Positions 32,160 to 41,634 of a stretch of DNA of 64,000 nucleotides are shown here, piece by piece. Source of the stretch: Chloroflexota bacterium (GTDB lineage Bacteria; Chloroflexota; Dormibacteria; Dormibacterales; Dormibacteraceae); contig VBIU01000014.1 of NCBI GenBank assembly GCA_005880945.1, positions 1 to 64,000 on the forward strand. Direction: 5' to 3'. The notes under the pieces are model-generated. The model saw only the letters and a list, made by a program, of their open reading frames with translations. It searched no databases and was not told the DNA's origin. Numbering within the stretch: the stretch's first letter is position 1; every line of letters begins with the position of its first letter. Both the position numbers and the translations under genes were made by a program.

Positions 32160-33051
32160 CGGCGTTCACGACCACAACGAGGAGCTTGAGGGGTACGTCC
32201 GGCGCCAGCGCGACAGCCTCCGCGCCCGGCCCCCAAACACTGGTGCGGGTCCCATCGATTGACAGAACGTGGCGATCGCCATGTGAAGCGACGAACACCC
32301 TCGATCCCGAGCGGACCACCTGGTCAGGGTCGCGTGGGAGCGCAAGGGTGGCAAACGTCTCGGTCGCCGTGTCGAACGAAAGCACCGCGCCCGGGTCGAC
32401 GTCCTCGTGAGCCCCCTCGGCGGACACGAGCAGTGAGTTCGCCCCGCCTGGCGCGAGCCAGAAAGGAGAGACCGAAAGCGGCAGGTCCACCGCGTGATCA
32501 TCGCCCGCGCGCACGAGCCGCGCACGTTGAAAGTCCGCCGTCCAGATTTGCCGGCCGACGAGCGCCACGCCGAACCCTTTGCCGGCCGGGATGGAGGTTC
32601 CGTCGAGGTAGGAGAGGCGGCCGCTCGTTGTCGCGACCACCACGCGACCGTCGGCGGCAACGGCTATCGCGGCAGGGCCCTGAGCGACCCGATGGGCGGC
32701 CACCTGTTGGCCGGTGGCGGGGTCCAGCTCCACCACCGTGGCCTGGCTGAACAGGCTGACCAACAGGCGGCCGCCGTTCAGCAGAAGCCCAAACGGAGCT
32801 CCACCCACATGCTGCTTCCAGGCCACCGCAAGCCCCGGCATCTTGACCGCGTAGACGTCACCGGGTGAGCTGTCGGCAACGTAGGCGACCGCGCCGTCCT
32901 CGGCCACGGTCACCGCGACCGGGTCCGTGCCGACCGAGCCTGAGGAGCGTACCGAACCATCCTCGAGCGACAGCAAGACCAGGCCCGTCTGCGGGAAGGG
33001 ATGCTCGGTGGCAATCGCGGGCGCAGAGCTCCCGCATGAGATTCCCATCAC
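32152..33051 (-). CDS. Beta-propeller (PQQ/NHL-like) protein, likely exported; start uncertain
   Basis: Repeated blades (VGTDPVAVTVAEDGAVAYVADSSPGDVYAVKMPG..; QGPAAIAVAADGRVVVATTSG). Only late ATG/GTG starts (33048/33051) follow the hydrophobic IIAAAVLVMGISC segment. The 966-aa track ORF is a run-on. Confidence 0.65.
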   Translation of the reverse strand: MMGISCGSSAPAIATEHPFPQTGLVLLSLEDGSVRSSGSVGTDPVAVTVAEDGAVAYVADSSPGDVYAVKMPGLAVAWKQHVGGAPFGLLLNGGRLLVSLFSQATVVELDPATGQQVAAHRVAQGPAAIAVAADGRVVVATTSGRLSYLDGTSIPAGKGFGVALVGRQIWTADFQRARLVRAGDDHAVDLPLSVSPFWLAPGGANSLLVSAEGAHEDVDPGAVLSFDTATETFATLALPRDPDQVVRSGSRVFVASHGDRHVLSIDGTRTSVWGPGAEAVALAPDVPLKLLVVVVNAGE

Positions 33052-33068
33052 AAGGACCGCGGCAGCGA

Positions 33069-34406
33069 TTATTTGAGGGCGCGTAGCAGAGGGTTGGTGG
33101 CGAGCTCGAAGGCTCTGGCCGCCGGCCGCAGGTGCAGCTTGTTCAGCTTGTGCTGGATGGCGCCTTTCAGTATCGCGGCGCGCAGCTTGTGCTCCGAGAA
33201 GTCGGTGTTGAAGAGCAACCGGTTGTGGCGGACTTTGTGCCACTCGCCGCGCTGGCGGCGCTCCCGAACGCGCTCGTAGAACCCCGTTCCGGGCAGCGGG
33301 TAGGCGATCGTGTAGCTCACGTAGTCGAGTGGCAGGCTGCTGGAAAAGTTGATGCTCCGGATCAGGGAGTCCGTCGTCTCGCCGAGATAGCCGACCATGA
33401 AGAAGCCGGCCGCCTTGATGCCCGCGGCGACGCATGCCTCCACGGCTTTCCGCGCTTGGTCGGGCGTTATGCCCTTCTTCATCTGCTTGAGCACGCCCTC
33501 GTCGCCGGACTCGATGCCGAAGAAGATTCGTTTGCAGCCCGCTCGATGCATCTGCTCGAACAGGGCCTGGTCGACATGCGTGACGCGGCTCAGGCATTCC
33601 CAGCTCAGGGGTAGATTTGCCGCCTCGATGGCTTGCGCCAGCTCGTATGTGCGCTTGTAGTTGAGGGTGAAGAGATCGTCCGACATCCAGATGTGGTCGT
33701 ACCCGAGCTCCGCGATCTCGCGCATCTCGGCGACCACCGATTCGACCGGCCGCGCGCTGAACAGGTCGCCGAAGACGGACTTGTGACAGAAATCGCAGCG
33801 GAACGGACAACCGCGCGTCGACATCAACGGAGTCGTCGCGTCCTTCCAATGCTTGCGCCAGTAGCGGATGTACTCGGCATTGGGGATGTCCCCGCGATAC
33901 GGCAGTGGCAGATCGGTCATGTCCTTGCTGCGTGCCCGGGGTTCGCCTCTGACGATCTGCCCGTCGCGCTTGAAGACCAGCCCGCCGATCTCCTCGAAAC
34001 GGCGGTCGTCGACGTGCTCCATGATCTGGACGATCGTCTCTTCGCCCTCGCCGACCGCGACGAGGTCGAACTGGTCCACAAAGGTCTCGGGCTCGCCGGA
34101 AGGATACGGACCGCCGACCACCGTCAGCGCCTTTCCGCGGACCTGCGCTGCGAGCGAGAGCGCTTCGTCCTGCATCGTGATCATGCAGTAGATGCCGATC
34201 ACCGACGGCCTGAGCCGCTCGATCTGCTGCAGCACCTCGCTGCGCTCGAGGAACGTGTGGTCGATGTGTCGCACGCTGTAACCCGCACGACGTAGAGATG
34301 CGCTGAGATACATGAGGCCGAGTGAGGGCATGATCCAGTGACGGCCCTGGGCCGGCGCTCGCTGCGGATAAACCAGCACAACGTCCACGCGTTCTTCTGA
34401 ACTCAC
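33069..34406 (-). CDS. B12-binding-domain radical SAM protein
   Basis: Cobalamin-binding-like N-terminus (DVVLVYPQRAP..LGLMYLSASLRRAGYSVRHID) and radical SAM cluster motif STRGCPFRCDFCHKSVFG; GTG start overlaps upstream TGA by 4 bp. Confidence 0.9.
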   Translation of the reverse strand: MSSEERVDVVLVYPQRAPAQGRHWIMPSLGLMYLSASLRRAGYSVRHIDHTFLERSEVLQQIERLRPSVIGIYCMITMQDEALSLAAQVRGKALTVVGGPYPSGEPETFVDQFDLVAVGEGEETIVQIMEHVDDRRFEEIGGLVFKRDGQIVRGEPRARSKDMTDLPLPYRGDIPNAEYIRYWRKHWKDATTPLMSTRGCPFRCDFCHKSVFGDLFSARPVESVVAEMREIAELGYDHIWMSDDLFTLNYKRTYELAQAIEAANLPLSWECLSRVTHVDQALFEQMHRAGCKRIFFGIESGDEGVLKQMKKGITPDQARKAVEACVAAGIKAAGFFMVGYLGETTDSLIRSINFSSSLPLDYVSYTIAYPLPGTGFYERVRERRQRGEWHKVRHNRLLFNTDFSEHKLRAAILKGAIQHKLNKLHLRPAARAFELATNPLLRALK

Positions 34407-36295
34407 TTTGCCTCCTGCACGTTGATGTGATAGGTCGCGCCCGTGAACGGCGCGGGAAAGGTGTAATCGAGCCCGGCCCAGTCGAAGTCAGGTGGGGAGT
34501 GCTCGCGGCCGGCATGAAGCTGCGCGCCTGGAATTGGCGCCAACGACCACTCGACGCCAAGGCTTCCTGAGCGCAGCCGCGCGTAGTCGCCCGTCGCCGG
34601 GACCCAGATGCCGAAGTCCGCGCCGACAAGGGTGCGGCCCGGTTCTGCGAAATCGTCGAACGCTGCCGATTGCTCGTTGAGGATTCCAACCTCCGTGTAC
34701 CCGGGCGCCAGGTCGAGCACATGCACGCCGACAGCCAAGCCGCTCGAATCGAGCACGTAGGTGACCTCGATGGTGCCCCTCGAGACGATGGGCACGAACG
34801 CGTAGCGGTGGGCGGCGTCGCCGCCGATCTCATCGAGCGAGAACGTGCGTTTCCAGGACGCCCTGGCCGCGGTCGACAGGTCGACGGTGGCTTGTGAGCG
34901 GGGATAGACCCAACCGTCCCGGTAATGAACGATGGGGACGCCGAACCCCATGCCTTCCCCCACGGCGTCGAGATCGCCGACACGCAGACCGAGGCCCTTC
35001 GCAAGCGGCGCGGTCTTGCCGATGGCCGGCGCTGCGGTGTCGACGGTGACACCGGGCAAGATCGCCGGTCCCACTTTGTACGCGTACACAGGCTTGCCGT
35101 TTGGAACCTGGTAGCTCTTCTGGTCGCCCAACGAGGCGAACGGAGTGCCGACTTGGCCGGCGGCGAGGTCGGGAAAGACCGCGGTCGCCCGGTAGTAGCT
35201 GATGTCTTCGAGGACGAGCACTGTGACGTGGTGGGCGGCCATCCAGGCGATCGCCTCGGCGCGACCGGACGGAAGGCTCTGCGACCCGGTGATGTCCGCC
35301 GGGCGCTTATGGCTGTAGTAAGCGGCCACCGGGGAATCGGTGATCAGCACACCCGGGGCGCCGCTCGCAGCTTGGCCGGCCGAAATCAAGCCCGCGTTGT
35401 CCGACGCGAAGCTCGCGAACACCGGGAGGAAAGCGATCGCGAGCAACCCGCTGGAGGCGACCGCAACCGTTCGAATCGCGGCTGCATGGCGATCGAGCGC
35501 GGCCGCCGCCAGCAGGGCCAGAGCGGGCAGAGCCGGGTACAGGTAGCGGTGGCTCCCGGTGTACGCGCCGGAGGTCACCAGCGCTACCACTGCGCCCAGG
35601 TACAGCAGGGCCGGGACGTGGATGAAGCGCAATCGAGCGCGGTCCGAAGGCGACGCCGGGCTGCGCGCCAGGGCCATGAGACCGACAAGGCCAAGCGCGA
35701 ACAGAGGTAGGGCCGCCAGGCCCCCATCTGGAAGGCTGCCCCGCGCCGTGGCCGAGAACACCTCGAGCGAGCCCCTGGCCAGGGAGTTGCCGGCAGGAGC
35801 GAAGCCGAGCTGAAGGAAGATGAGCAGGGCGATCGCCGGCGCGGTCCAGGCGATGGCGGGCACTCTGTGCGGTCGTTGAATCTCAATGCCCCTTGCCCTG
35901 AATCTCGTTGCGGCGACCTCGAGCACAACGACCAAGGCTGTCGCTCCAATCCAGATCCAGGCCTTGGTGGCAGTGAGGCATGCGAGCAGCGCCAGCAGGG
36001 CGGCAACCTTCGTGCGCCCGCGCACCGCGGCGAGCGCAGCGCCGGTGAGGAGTGCCGTCAGCAGCGGCTCTACGACGGTCGCCCCAGATGTGAAAAGAAA
36101 CACCGGGTTGAGCACGAGCAGCGCGGTCGCCAACCGGGCTTGGCGCCGGTTGCGTGCGAGCCCATAGACGCACGCGAGGGTGGCCAGCCCGATCAAGGCG
36201 CCCAGGACCTTCAGGGAAACGAGCGACCACAGCCCGAACATCCTGAGGACGGCGCCCGCCAAAAGGTGGTAGCCGGGGAGCCACGAGTCCTGCAT
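34403..36295 (-). CDS. GT39/ArnT-like GT-C membrane glycosyltransferase with C-terminal soluble domain; N-terminus apparently truncated
   Basis: FGMQDSWLPGYHLLAGAVLRMFGLWSLVSLKVLGALIGLATLACVYGLARN and multiple TM helices. In-frame homologous-looking residues (RLIAANLASTGHLQDPLFG) precede the only available ATG. Confidence 0.72.
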   Translation of the reverse strand: MQDSWLPGYHLLAGAVLRMFGLWSLVSLKVLGALIGLATLACVYGLARNRRQARLATALLVLNPVFLFTSGATVVEPLLTALLTGAALAAVRGRTKVAALLALLACLTATKAWIWIGATALVVVLEVAATRFRARGIEIQRPHRVPAIAWTAPAIALLIFLQLGFAPAGNSLARGSLEVFSATARGSLPDGGLAALPLFALGLVGLMALARSPASPSDRARLRFIHVPALLYLGAVVALVTSGAYTGSHRYLYPALPALALLAAAALDRHAAAIRTVAVASSGLLAIAFLPVFASFASDNAGLISAGQAASGAPGVLITDSPVAAYYSHKRPADITGSQSLPSGRAEAIAWMAAHHVTVLVLEDISYYRATAVFPDLAAGQVGTPFASLGDQKSYQVPNGKPVYAYKVGPAILPGVTVDTAAPAIGKTAPLAKGLGLRVGDLDAVGEGMGFGVPIVHYRDGWVYPRSQATVDLSTAARASWKRTFSLDEIGGDAAHRYAFVPIVSRGTIEVTYVLDSSGLAVGVHVLDLAPGYTEVGILNEQSAAFDDFAEPGRTLVGADFGIWVPATGDYARLRSGSLGVEWSLAPIPGAQLHAGREHSPPDFDWAGLDYTFPAPFTGATYHINVQEAK

Positions 36296-37892
36296 TCCGA
36301 ACAGCGGATCCTGCAGGTGCCCGGTCGAGGCAAGGTTGGCCGCGATAAGCCGCGGCCAACAGGAGCAGGACGGCGCAGAAGCTCAGCAGGACAAGAGAAG
36401 GGGCGGCCAGACGCAGCCGGGTGAGTGCGCGGTGTCCCAGGCCGCGAAGTGTCACAACCTCGAGGAAGTCGATTGCGCTGAGGCTGGTGAGCGTCAAGAA
36501 GCCCAGGGCGAAAAGGCAGGCATAGATCGCAACCAGGCTTTGGTGCGAGTAGATTGCGATTGAAGCGATCATCAGCGCTGCCACTCCCAACAAGGCCTCA
36601 GCCAGCGCTCGTGGATCGCCGACATGCACGTAGTCCTGGTGTCGCCACTCCTGACCTCGCTGGACGATGTGGTGCTTTGGGGTGCGCACGAATTCCCCCC
36701 CGCTGCGTGTCGCCCGAACCATCGCGACGACGACGGTGAGCGACATGCCGGCGCCCACCACCTGGCAGAGGACCGATGGCAGGCCCGACCACCACGGCCG
36801 ACCTCGCCTTGTCTGCGCGACCATGAATCCGATCCACGGCGACGCGCCGATGACAGTGACCAGAACCGACGCGTCGGCCAGCTGCCAGGGAAGCCATCGA
36901 GGATCGAATGCGAGCAGGAGCAGTGGGTAGCAGGCGAGCTGAGCCAGCATCAGCGGTCCGACGCCGTACGACAGGAGATGGACCGCCGCCTGGAGCTTCA
37001 CCGCGGGCCGGTTGCGGCTGCGCAGAATGGGGACCAGCAACCTGAATGCAGACTGGAAGCTGCCGGTTGCCCAGCGCGACTGCTGGCGCCGGTAAGCGTC
37101 GATGGATACCGGTAACTCCTCAGGTACGACCAGGTCCTCGAGATATGCGCCCCGCCAGCCGCGGAGCTGCGCTCGATAGCTGAGGTCGAGGTCCTCTGTC
37201 AGTGTCGCTGCGCTCCAGCCGCCGGAGTCTTCGATGGCGGTCCGGCGCCAGACACCAGCGGTGCCGGTGAAGTTGGTGAAGTAGCTCTGCGCCGCCCGGA
37301 CGGACTGCTCGACCAGGAAATGGAAGTCGATTGCGAGCGCTTGCAGGCGGGTAAACCATGAGTAGCTCTCGTTGAGATGACCCCACCGCGCCTGTGCGAA
37401 ACCGACGGTCGGGTCGTCAAACACGGCGAGCGTTCGTCGCAGGAAGTCGCGCGGCGGCACGAAGTCCGCGTCGAAGATCGCGATAAACGGCGCGTCGGTG
37501 AGTGCCAGTCCGTGCGCCAGCGCCCCAGCCTTGAATCCCTCGCGCGATTCGCGCCTGACCTGCGTCAGTTTCAATCCCCGCCGTCGCCAGTGCGCAACTC
37601 GTCGGGCGAGGATGGAGGATGTCTCGTCATCGGAGTCGTCGAGGACCTGGATCTCGAGGAGGGCGGTGGGCCAGTCCAGCTCACAGACCGCGTCGAGGAC
37701 GCGTTCCGCGACATAGCGTTCGTTGTAGATCGGGATCTGGACGCACAGCCTCGTCTCAGAGCCGCGTGCAACCAGCGGACCGGGACGTGGCTGCAGGTGT
37801 ATCGCCCGCCATGTCAGGAAGAGGAGGTTCACGCCAAAGCCGAACAGCGCGAGGCTGGCGGTCAACAGCACGCCAAGCGTGATCGCGATCAT
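35883..37892 (-). CDS. Processive GT2 (cellulose/mannan synthase-like) glycosyltransferase; last ~0.45 kb of the ORF is probably wrong-frame run-on
   Basis: QIPIYNERYVAERVLDAVCELDWP, QVLDDSDDET, FIAIFDADFVPP, TLTEDLDLSYRAQLRGW, QQSRWATGS. ATG 37892 overlaps the upstream stop (ATGA). Tail after LLLLAAAYRG looks non-native. Confidence 0.85.
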   Translation of the reverse strand: MIAITLGVLLTASLALFGFGVNLLFLTWRAIHLQPRPGPLVARGSETRLCVQIPIYNERYVAERVLDAVCELDWPTALLEIQVLDDSDDETSSILARRVAHWRRRGLKLTQVRRESREGFKAGALAHGLALTDAPFIAIFDADFVPPRDFLRRTLAVFDDPTVGFAQARWGHLNESYSWFTRLQALAIDFHFLVEQSVRAAQSYFTNFTGTAGVWRRTAIEDSGGWSAATLTEDLDLSYRAQLRGWRGAYLEDLVVPEELPVSIDAYRRQQSRWATGSFQSAFRLLVPILRSRNRPAVKLQAAVHLLSYGVGPLMLAQLACYPLLLLAFDPRWLPWQLADASVLVTVIGASPWIGFMVAQTRRGRPWWSGLPSVLCQVVGAGMSLTVVVAMVRATRSGGEFVRTPKHHIVQRGQEWRHQDYVHVGDPRALAEALLGVAALMIASIAIYSHQSLVAIYACLFALGFLTLTSLSAIDFLEVVTLRGLGHRALTRLRLAAPSLVLLSFCAVLLLLAAAYRGQPCLDRAPAGSAVRNAGLVAPRLPPFGGRRPQDVRAVVARFPEGPGRLDRAGHPRVRLWARTQPAPSPVGDRAARAQPGVSFHIWGDRRRAAADGTPHRRCARRGARAHEGCRPAGAARMPHCHQGLDLDWSDSLGRCARGRRNEIQGKGH
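36336..36359. repeat. Perfect 9-bp inverted repeat at the GT2/GT39 frame junction
   Basis: TTGGCCGCG (36336-36344) ataagc CGCGGCCAA (36351-36359). Confidence 0.9.
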
Positions 37893-38959
37893 TCCGCCGA
37901 TCCGTCGAACAACGTGTAGGGGCGCATGGTCGCCCGGACATAGGCCACGCGCGCGAGCGCGTCCGGGTGGTGCCGGCGCGTCCACTGCATGTAGCGCCAG
38001 GCCGCCTCCCCTATCCGGCGGGCGACCCCATCGAAGCTCTTCGGATACACCTGGACGGGCAGGCGCCACCCGGGCGCTTCGATCTCCATGGCTGCGGCTT
38101 TGCATGCCAGCTGGGGGAAGTGGTCGAGCAGACCGGGATTCGAGTCCAGGACCTCGCCGTATAGGTCGGCCCCGAATACGGGCTCGGCGACGAGAAGCTC
38201 GTACGCCATGTCAGCGTCCTGTCGCTGCAGGGGGTGGCACTGGGCCCGCTCGAGGATCAGGTTCGCGGTCATCAGCCGGGGGGCGATCGGCCGGCGCGTG
38301 AGGTCGTCCACGGGCTTGGCGCGATGGGCGAGGGCGTGCACGATGCCAAGCACGTTGACTGCGACGTAGGCGAGGTGGCGGTGGCCGTCATCGACGATGA
38401 GGTTCAGGTCCACGTCGTCGGAAGCGCGGAAACCTCCGCTCGCGAGCGAGCCCGCCACCGACACGCTTCGAATGAACGGCGCCGCGGCAACGAGGCTCCT
38501 GACGAACCTTGCAGTCATCGGCAGGAAGGGAGCCGCGTCCGATTCGTGCGTCCTGGCTCGGGAGTTGATCTCAGTCACCCGATCGAGGGCCGAGATCTCC
38601 ACGACAAGGCCTTCGGCCTCCGTCATGTCAGGAGCAGCGGCCACCGCCCACCGGACTTCGCCCTCCGACAGCGGACCCCCCAGGCATAGTGCGCCCAGGC
38701 GCGACGGCGACAGCGCGTAACCGCGCCGTTGAAGCAGCCCGACCGTCTGCCGAACCCGATCCGAGGTGCTCGTGGATCGGGCCCGAGAGTAGCCAACAAC
38801 CACCGCAGCGCCTCCAAGGGTACCGACGCGGTCAAGTGGGATACGGTCCCGGGTTACATTGAGCACGGCCGAGGCCGCACGCGGCAGCGTGTTTCCGGCA
38901 TCATCGGTGGTGGCGCCAGCCCTTCCACCCCAGGAGCAGACATGACCGCGGACGGACAC
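37889..38959 (-). CDS. Nucleotidyltransferase-fold-like protein; true start uncertain
   Basis: VSVAGSLASGGFRASDDVDLNLIVDDG resembles the NTase GS..x(n)..DxDL motif. The 5' end of the ORF overlaps the divergent pruA promoter, so the start is probably downstream. Confidence 0.6.
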   Translation of the reverse strand: MSVRGHVCSWGGRAGATTDDAGNTLPRAASAVLNVTRDRIPLDRVGTLGGAAVVVGYSRARSTSTSDRVRQTVGLLQRRGYALSPSRLGALCLGGPLSEGEVRWAVAAAPDMTEAEGLVVEISALDRVTEINSRARTHESDAAPFLPMTARFVRSLVAAAPFIRSVSVAGSLASGGFRASDDVDLNLIVDDGHRHLAYVAVNVLGIVHALAHRAKPVDDLTRRPIAPRLMTANLILERAQCHPLQRQDADMAYELLVAEPVFGADLYGEVLDSNPGLLDHFPQLACKAAAMEIEAPGWRLPVQVYPKSFDGVARRIGEAAWRYMQWTRRHHPDALARVAYVRATMRPYTLFDGSAE

Positions 38960-40576
38960 TTCAAGGTCCCAACTCCAGTCAACGAGCCAATACGCGCTTA
39001 CACCCCCGGCGACCCAAATCGAAAGACCCTCAAGTCCAGGCTGGCCGAGCTGACCGACGCCCGCACCGACGTCCCGATGCAGATCGGCGGCGAGCGGCGC
39101 TGGGGCGCCTCCAAGAGCGACATCCGTTCACCTCATCGAAAGGAGCTCTCCATCGCCCAGGTCGCGGTGGGCGCCAGGAAGGATTTCGCCGACGCCATCG
39201 ACGCCGCGCTCGAGGCGCGACGGATGTGGGCGGCCACGTCTTACCAGGAGCGAGCGGCAGTGCTGCTCAGGGCGGCTGCGCTGCTGGCGGGACCGTGGCG
39301 CGACACCATCAACGCCGCGACGATGCTCGGCCAGTCGAAGACCGTGCATCAGGCCGAGATCGACGCCGCTTGCGAAACCATCGACTTCTGGCGATACAAC
39401 GCGTACTTCGGCGACCAGCTGCTGACCCAGCAGCCGTCCAACGACGGCAGCGCCTGGAATCGGCTGGAGTTTCGCCCGCTCGAAGGTTTCGTGTTTGCAG
39501 TCAGCCCGTTCAACTTCACGTCCATCGCCGGCAACCTGCCGATGGCGGCAGCGCTCATGGGCAACACTGTGGTGTTCAAGCCGGCGACCCAAACGCTGCT
39601 GGTCTGCCACTTCTTGATGGAGCTGCTCAACGAAGCCGGCCTGCCGCCAGGCGTGGTCAACATGGTCAGCGGCAGCGCAGCGGACATCTCCGAGCAGGTC
39701 CTCGCCCATCCAGGCCTTGCCGGAATTCACTTCACCGGATCGACCGAGGTTTTCCAGGGCATGTGGCGGGAGGTCGGACAGAACATCGACCGGTACCGCA
39801 CCTACCCGCGACTGGTCGGTGAGACGGGTGGCAAGGACTTCATCGTGGCGCATCCATCGGCAGACCCAGACGCGCTTCGCACGGCGCTCATGCGCGGCGC
39901 GTTCGAGTACCAGGGTCAGAAGTGCTCGGCCGCCTCCCGCGCATACATCCCGCAGTCGATCTGGAAGGACCTTCGCACAGAGCTCGCGGAGAAGGTCGAT
40001 GCGATTCCCCAGGGGGACGTTGCCGACTTCCGCAACTTCATGGGCGCCGTGATCGACGGGAAGGCCTACGCCAAGCACATGGGCGCGATCCAGTTCGCGC
40101 AGAAGTCAGAGGACGCCAAGGTGATCGCCGGCGGCAAGGGCGACGACACGGTCGGGTGGTTCGTGCGGCCGACGGTGATAGAAACCAAGAACCCCGAGTT
40201 CAAGCTGCTGCGCGAGGAGCTCTTCGGACCGATCCTCACCATCTATCCGTATGCCGACGCGAAATACGAGGAGACCCTCGACCTGTGCGACCGAACCAGC
40301 CCTTACGGGCTCACCGGAGCGATCTTCGCCCGCGACCGCGGTGCGATCCGCAAGGCTTCGGAGACTCTGGTCAACGCGGCGGGCAACTTCTACATCAACG
40401 ACAAGCCCACGGGCGCCGTGGTCGGCCTGCAGCCTTTCGGCGGAGCCAGGGCATCGGGCACGAATGACAAGGCGGGCTCGTTCCTGAACCTGATCCGGTG
40501 GACCAGCCCGCGCACTATCAAGGAGACGTACGTGCCGCCCGTCGACCACCGCTACCCGTACATGGACGCCGAGTAG
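38942..40576 (+). CDS. pruA: 1-pyrroline-5-carboxylate (L-glutamate gamma-semialdehyde) dehydrogenase
   Basis: ALDH family: FVFAVSPFNFTSIAGNL, GNTVVFKPATQTL, VGETGGKDFIVAHPSAD, FEYQGQKCSAASRAYIP, LREELFGPILTIYPY. ATG at 38942. Confidence 0.92.
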   Translation: MTADGHFKVPTPVNEPIRAYTPGDPNRKTLKSRLAELTDARTDVPMQIGGERRWGASKSDIRSPHRKELSIAQVAVGARKDFADAIDAALEARRMWAATSYQERAAVLLRAAALLAGPWRDTINAATMLGQSKTVHQAEIDAACETIDFWRYNAYFGDQLLTQQPSNDGSAWNRLEFRPLEGFVFAVSPFNFTSIAGNLPMAAALMGNTVVFKPATQTLLVCHFLMELLNEAGLPPGVVNMVSGSAADISEQVLAHPGLAGIHFTGSTEVFQGMWREVGQNIDRYRTYPRLVGETGGKDFIVAHPSADPDALRTALMRGAFEYQGQKCSAASRAYIPQSIWKDLRTELAEKVDAIPQGDVADFRNFMGAVIDGKAYAKHMGAIQFAQKSEDAKVIAGGKGDDTVGWFVRPTVIETKNPEFKLLREELFGPILTIYPYADAKYEETLDLCDRTSPYGLTGAIFARDRGAIRKASETLVNAAGNFYINDKPTGAVVGLQPFGGARASGTNDKAGSFLNLIRWTSPRTIKETYVPPVDHRYPYMDAE

Positions 40577-40641
40577 CGGAACCAACGGCGCCGGAGGGCG
40601 CCCCGAACGGCGGTTGTTAAGCGGCTGCTACATTCGAGTGG

Positions 40642-41634
40642 ATGACTGAGCTGGAGACCGCCATCCAGGCCCACGGCCTGGTCAAGCGATACGGCGAGCT
40701 CGAGGCGGTGCGTGGGATCGACCTCGAGGTGCAGGGCGGCGAGATCTTCGGCTTCCTAGGACCAAACGGGGCAGGCAAGTCGACCACGATCTCGATCCTC
40801 TGCACTCTCCTGACGCCGACCGCTGGAACCGCCCGGGTGGCGGGAATCGATGTGATGCAGGACCCGGCGGGCGTCCGGCAGCGGATCGGACTGGTCTTCC
40901 AGGACCCATCCCTCGACGACCAGCTGACAGGGCGTGAGAACCTCGAGTTTCACGCCTTCATCTACAGCGTGCCCGCGTCGATTCGCCGCCGGCGCATCGA
41001 CGAGATGCTCGAGCTGCTGCAGCTCACCGAGCGAGCCGGCTCGCAGGTGCGCACCTTTTCGGGAGGGATGAAGCGGCGGCTCGAGATCGCTCGAGGCATG
41101 CTGCACGAGCCGCAGATCCTGTTCCTCGACGAGCCGACGCTGGGGCTCGACCCGCAGACGCGGCAGAGCATCTGGAACCACCTGAACGAGCTGCGCAGTC
41201 GCAAGGGGATCACGATCTTCATGACGACCCACTACATGGACGAGGCCGAGTACTGCGACCGGATCGCGATCATCGACAGAGGCAAGATCGTCGCCTTGGG
41301 CACGCCGGATCAGCTGAAAGCGATGGTCGGAGGCGACGTCGTCACGATGACCTCGAGCCAGCCGGAGGCCGCCGCACGAGAGATCACCGAGCTGCTCGGC
41401 GTCACCCCGTCGCGACAGAACGGCACCTTGCGCATGGAGGTCGCCGACGGCAAGGCATTCGTGCCGCGGCTGGTCCGTGAGCTGATCGCACCGGTTGACA
41501 CAGTCACCCTTCGCCGGCCGAGCCTGGACGACGTCTTCGTGAAGCTCACCGGTCACGCGATCCGCGATGAGGAGGCGGGCACCAAGGACCAGATGAGGAT
41601 GATGGGCAGGGCGTGGATGGGCAGGCGACGATGA
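40642..41634 (+). CDS. ABC transporter ATP-binding protein (DrrA-like)
   Basis: Walker A GPNGAGKST, signature FSGGMKRRLEIA, Walker B ILFLDEPTLGLDP. Confidence 0.95.
   Translation: MTELETAIQAHGLVKRYGELEAVRGIDLEVQGGEIFGFLGPNGAGKSTTISILCTLLTPTAGTARVAGIDVMQDPAGVRQRIGLVFQDPSLDDQLTGRENLEFHAFIYSVPASIRRRRIDEMLELLQLTERAGSQVRTFSGGMKRRLEIARGMLHEPQILFLDEPTLGLDPQTRQSIWNHLNELRSRKGITIFMTTHYMDEAEYCDRIAIIDRGKIVALGTPDQLKAMVGGDVVTMTSSQPEAAAREITELLGVTPSRQNGTLRMEVADGKAFVPRLVRELIAPVDTVTLRRPSLDDVFVKLTGHAIRDEEAGTKDQMRMMGRAWMGRRR

Noticed and set aside
33052-35052. N-terminal two thirds of the 966-aa minus ORF
   Set aside because: Wrong-frame run-on through rSAM and GT39 genes; only the last ~300 codons (propeller) are coding in this frame.
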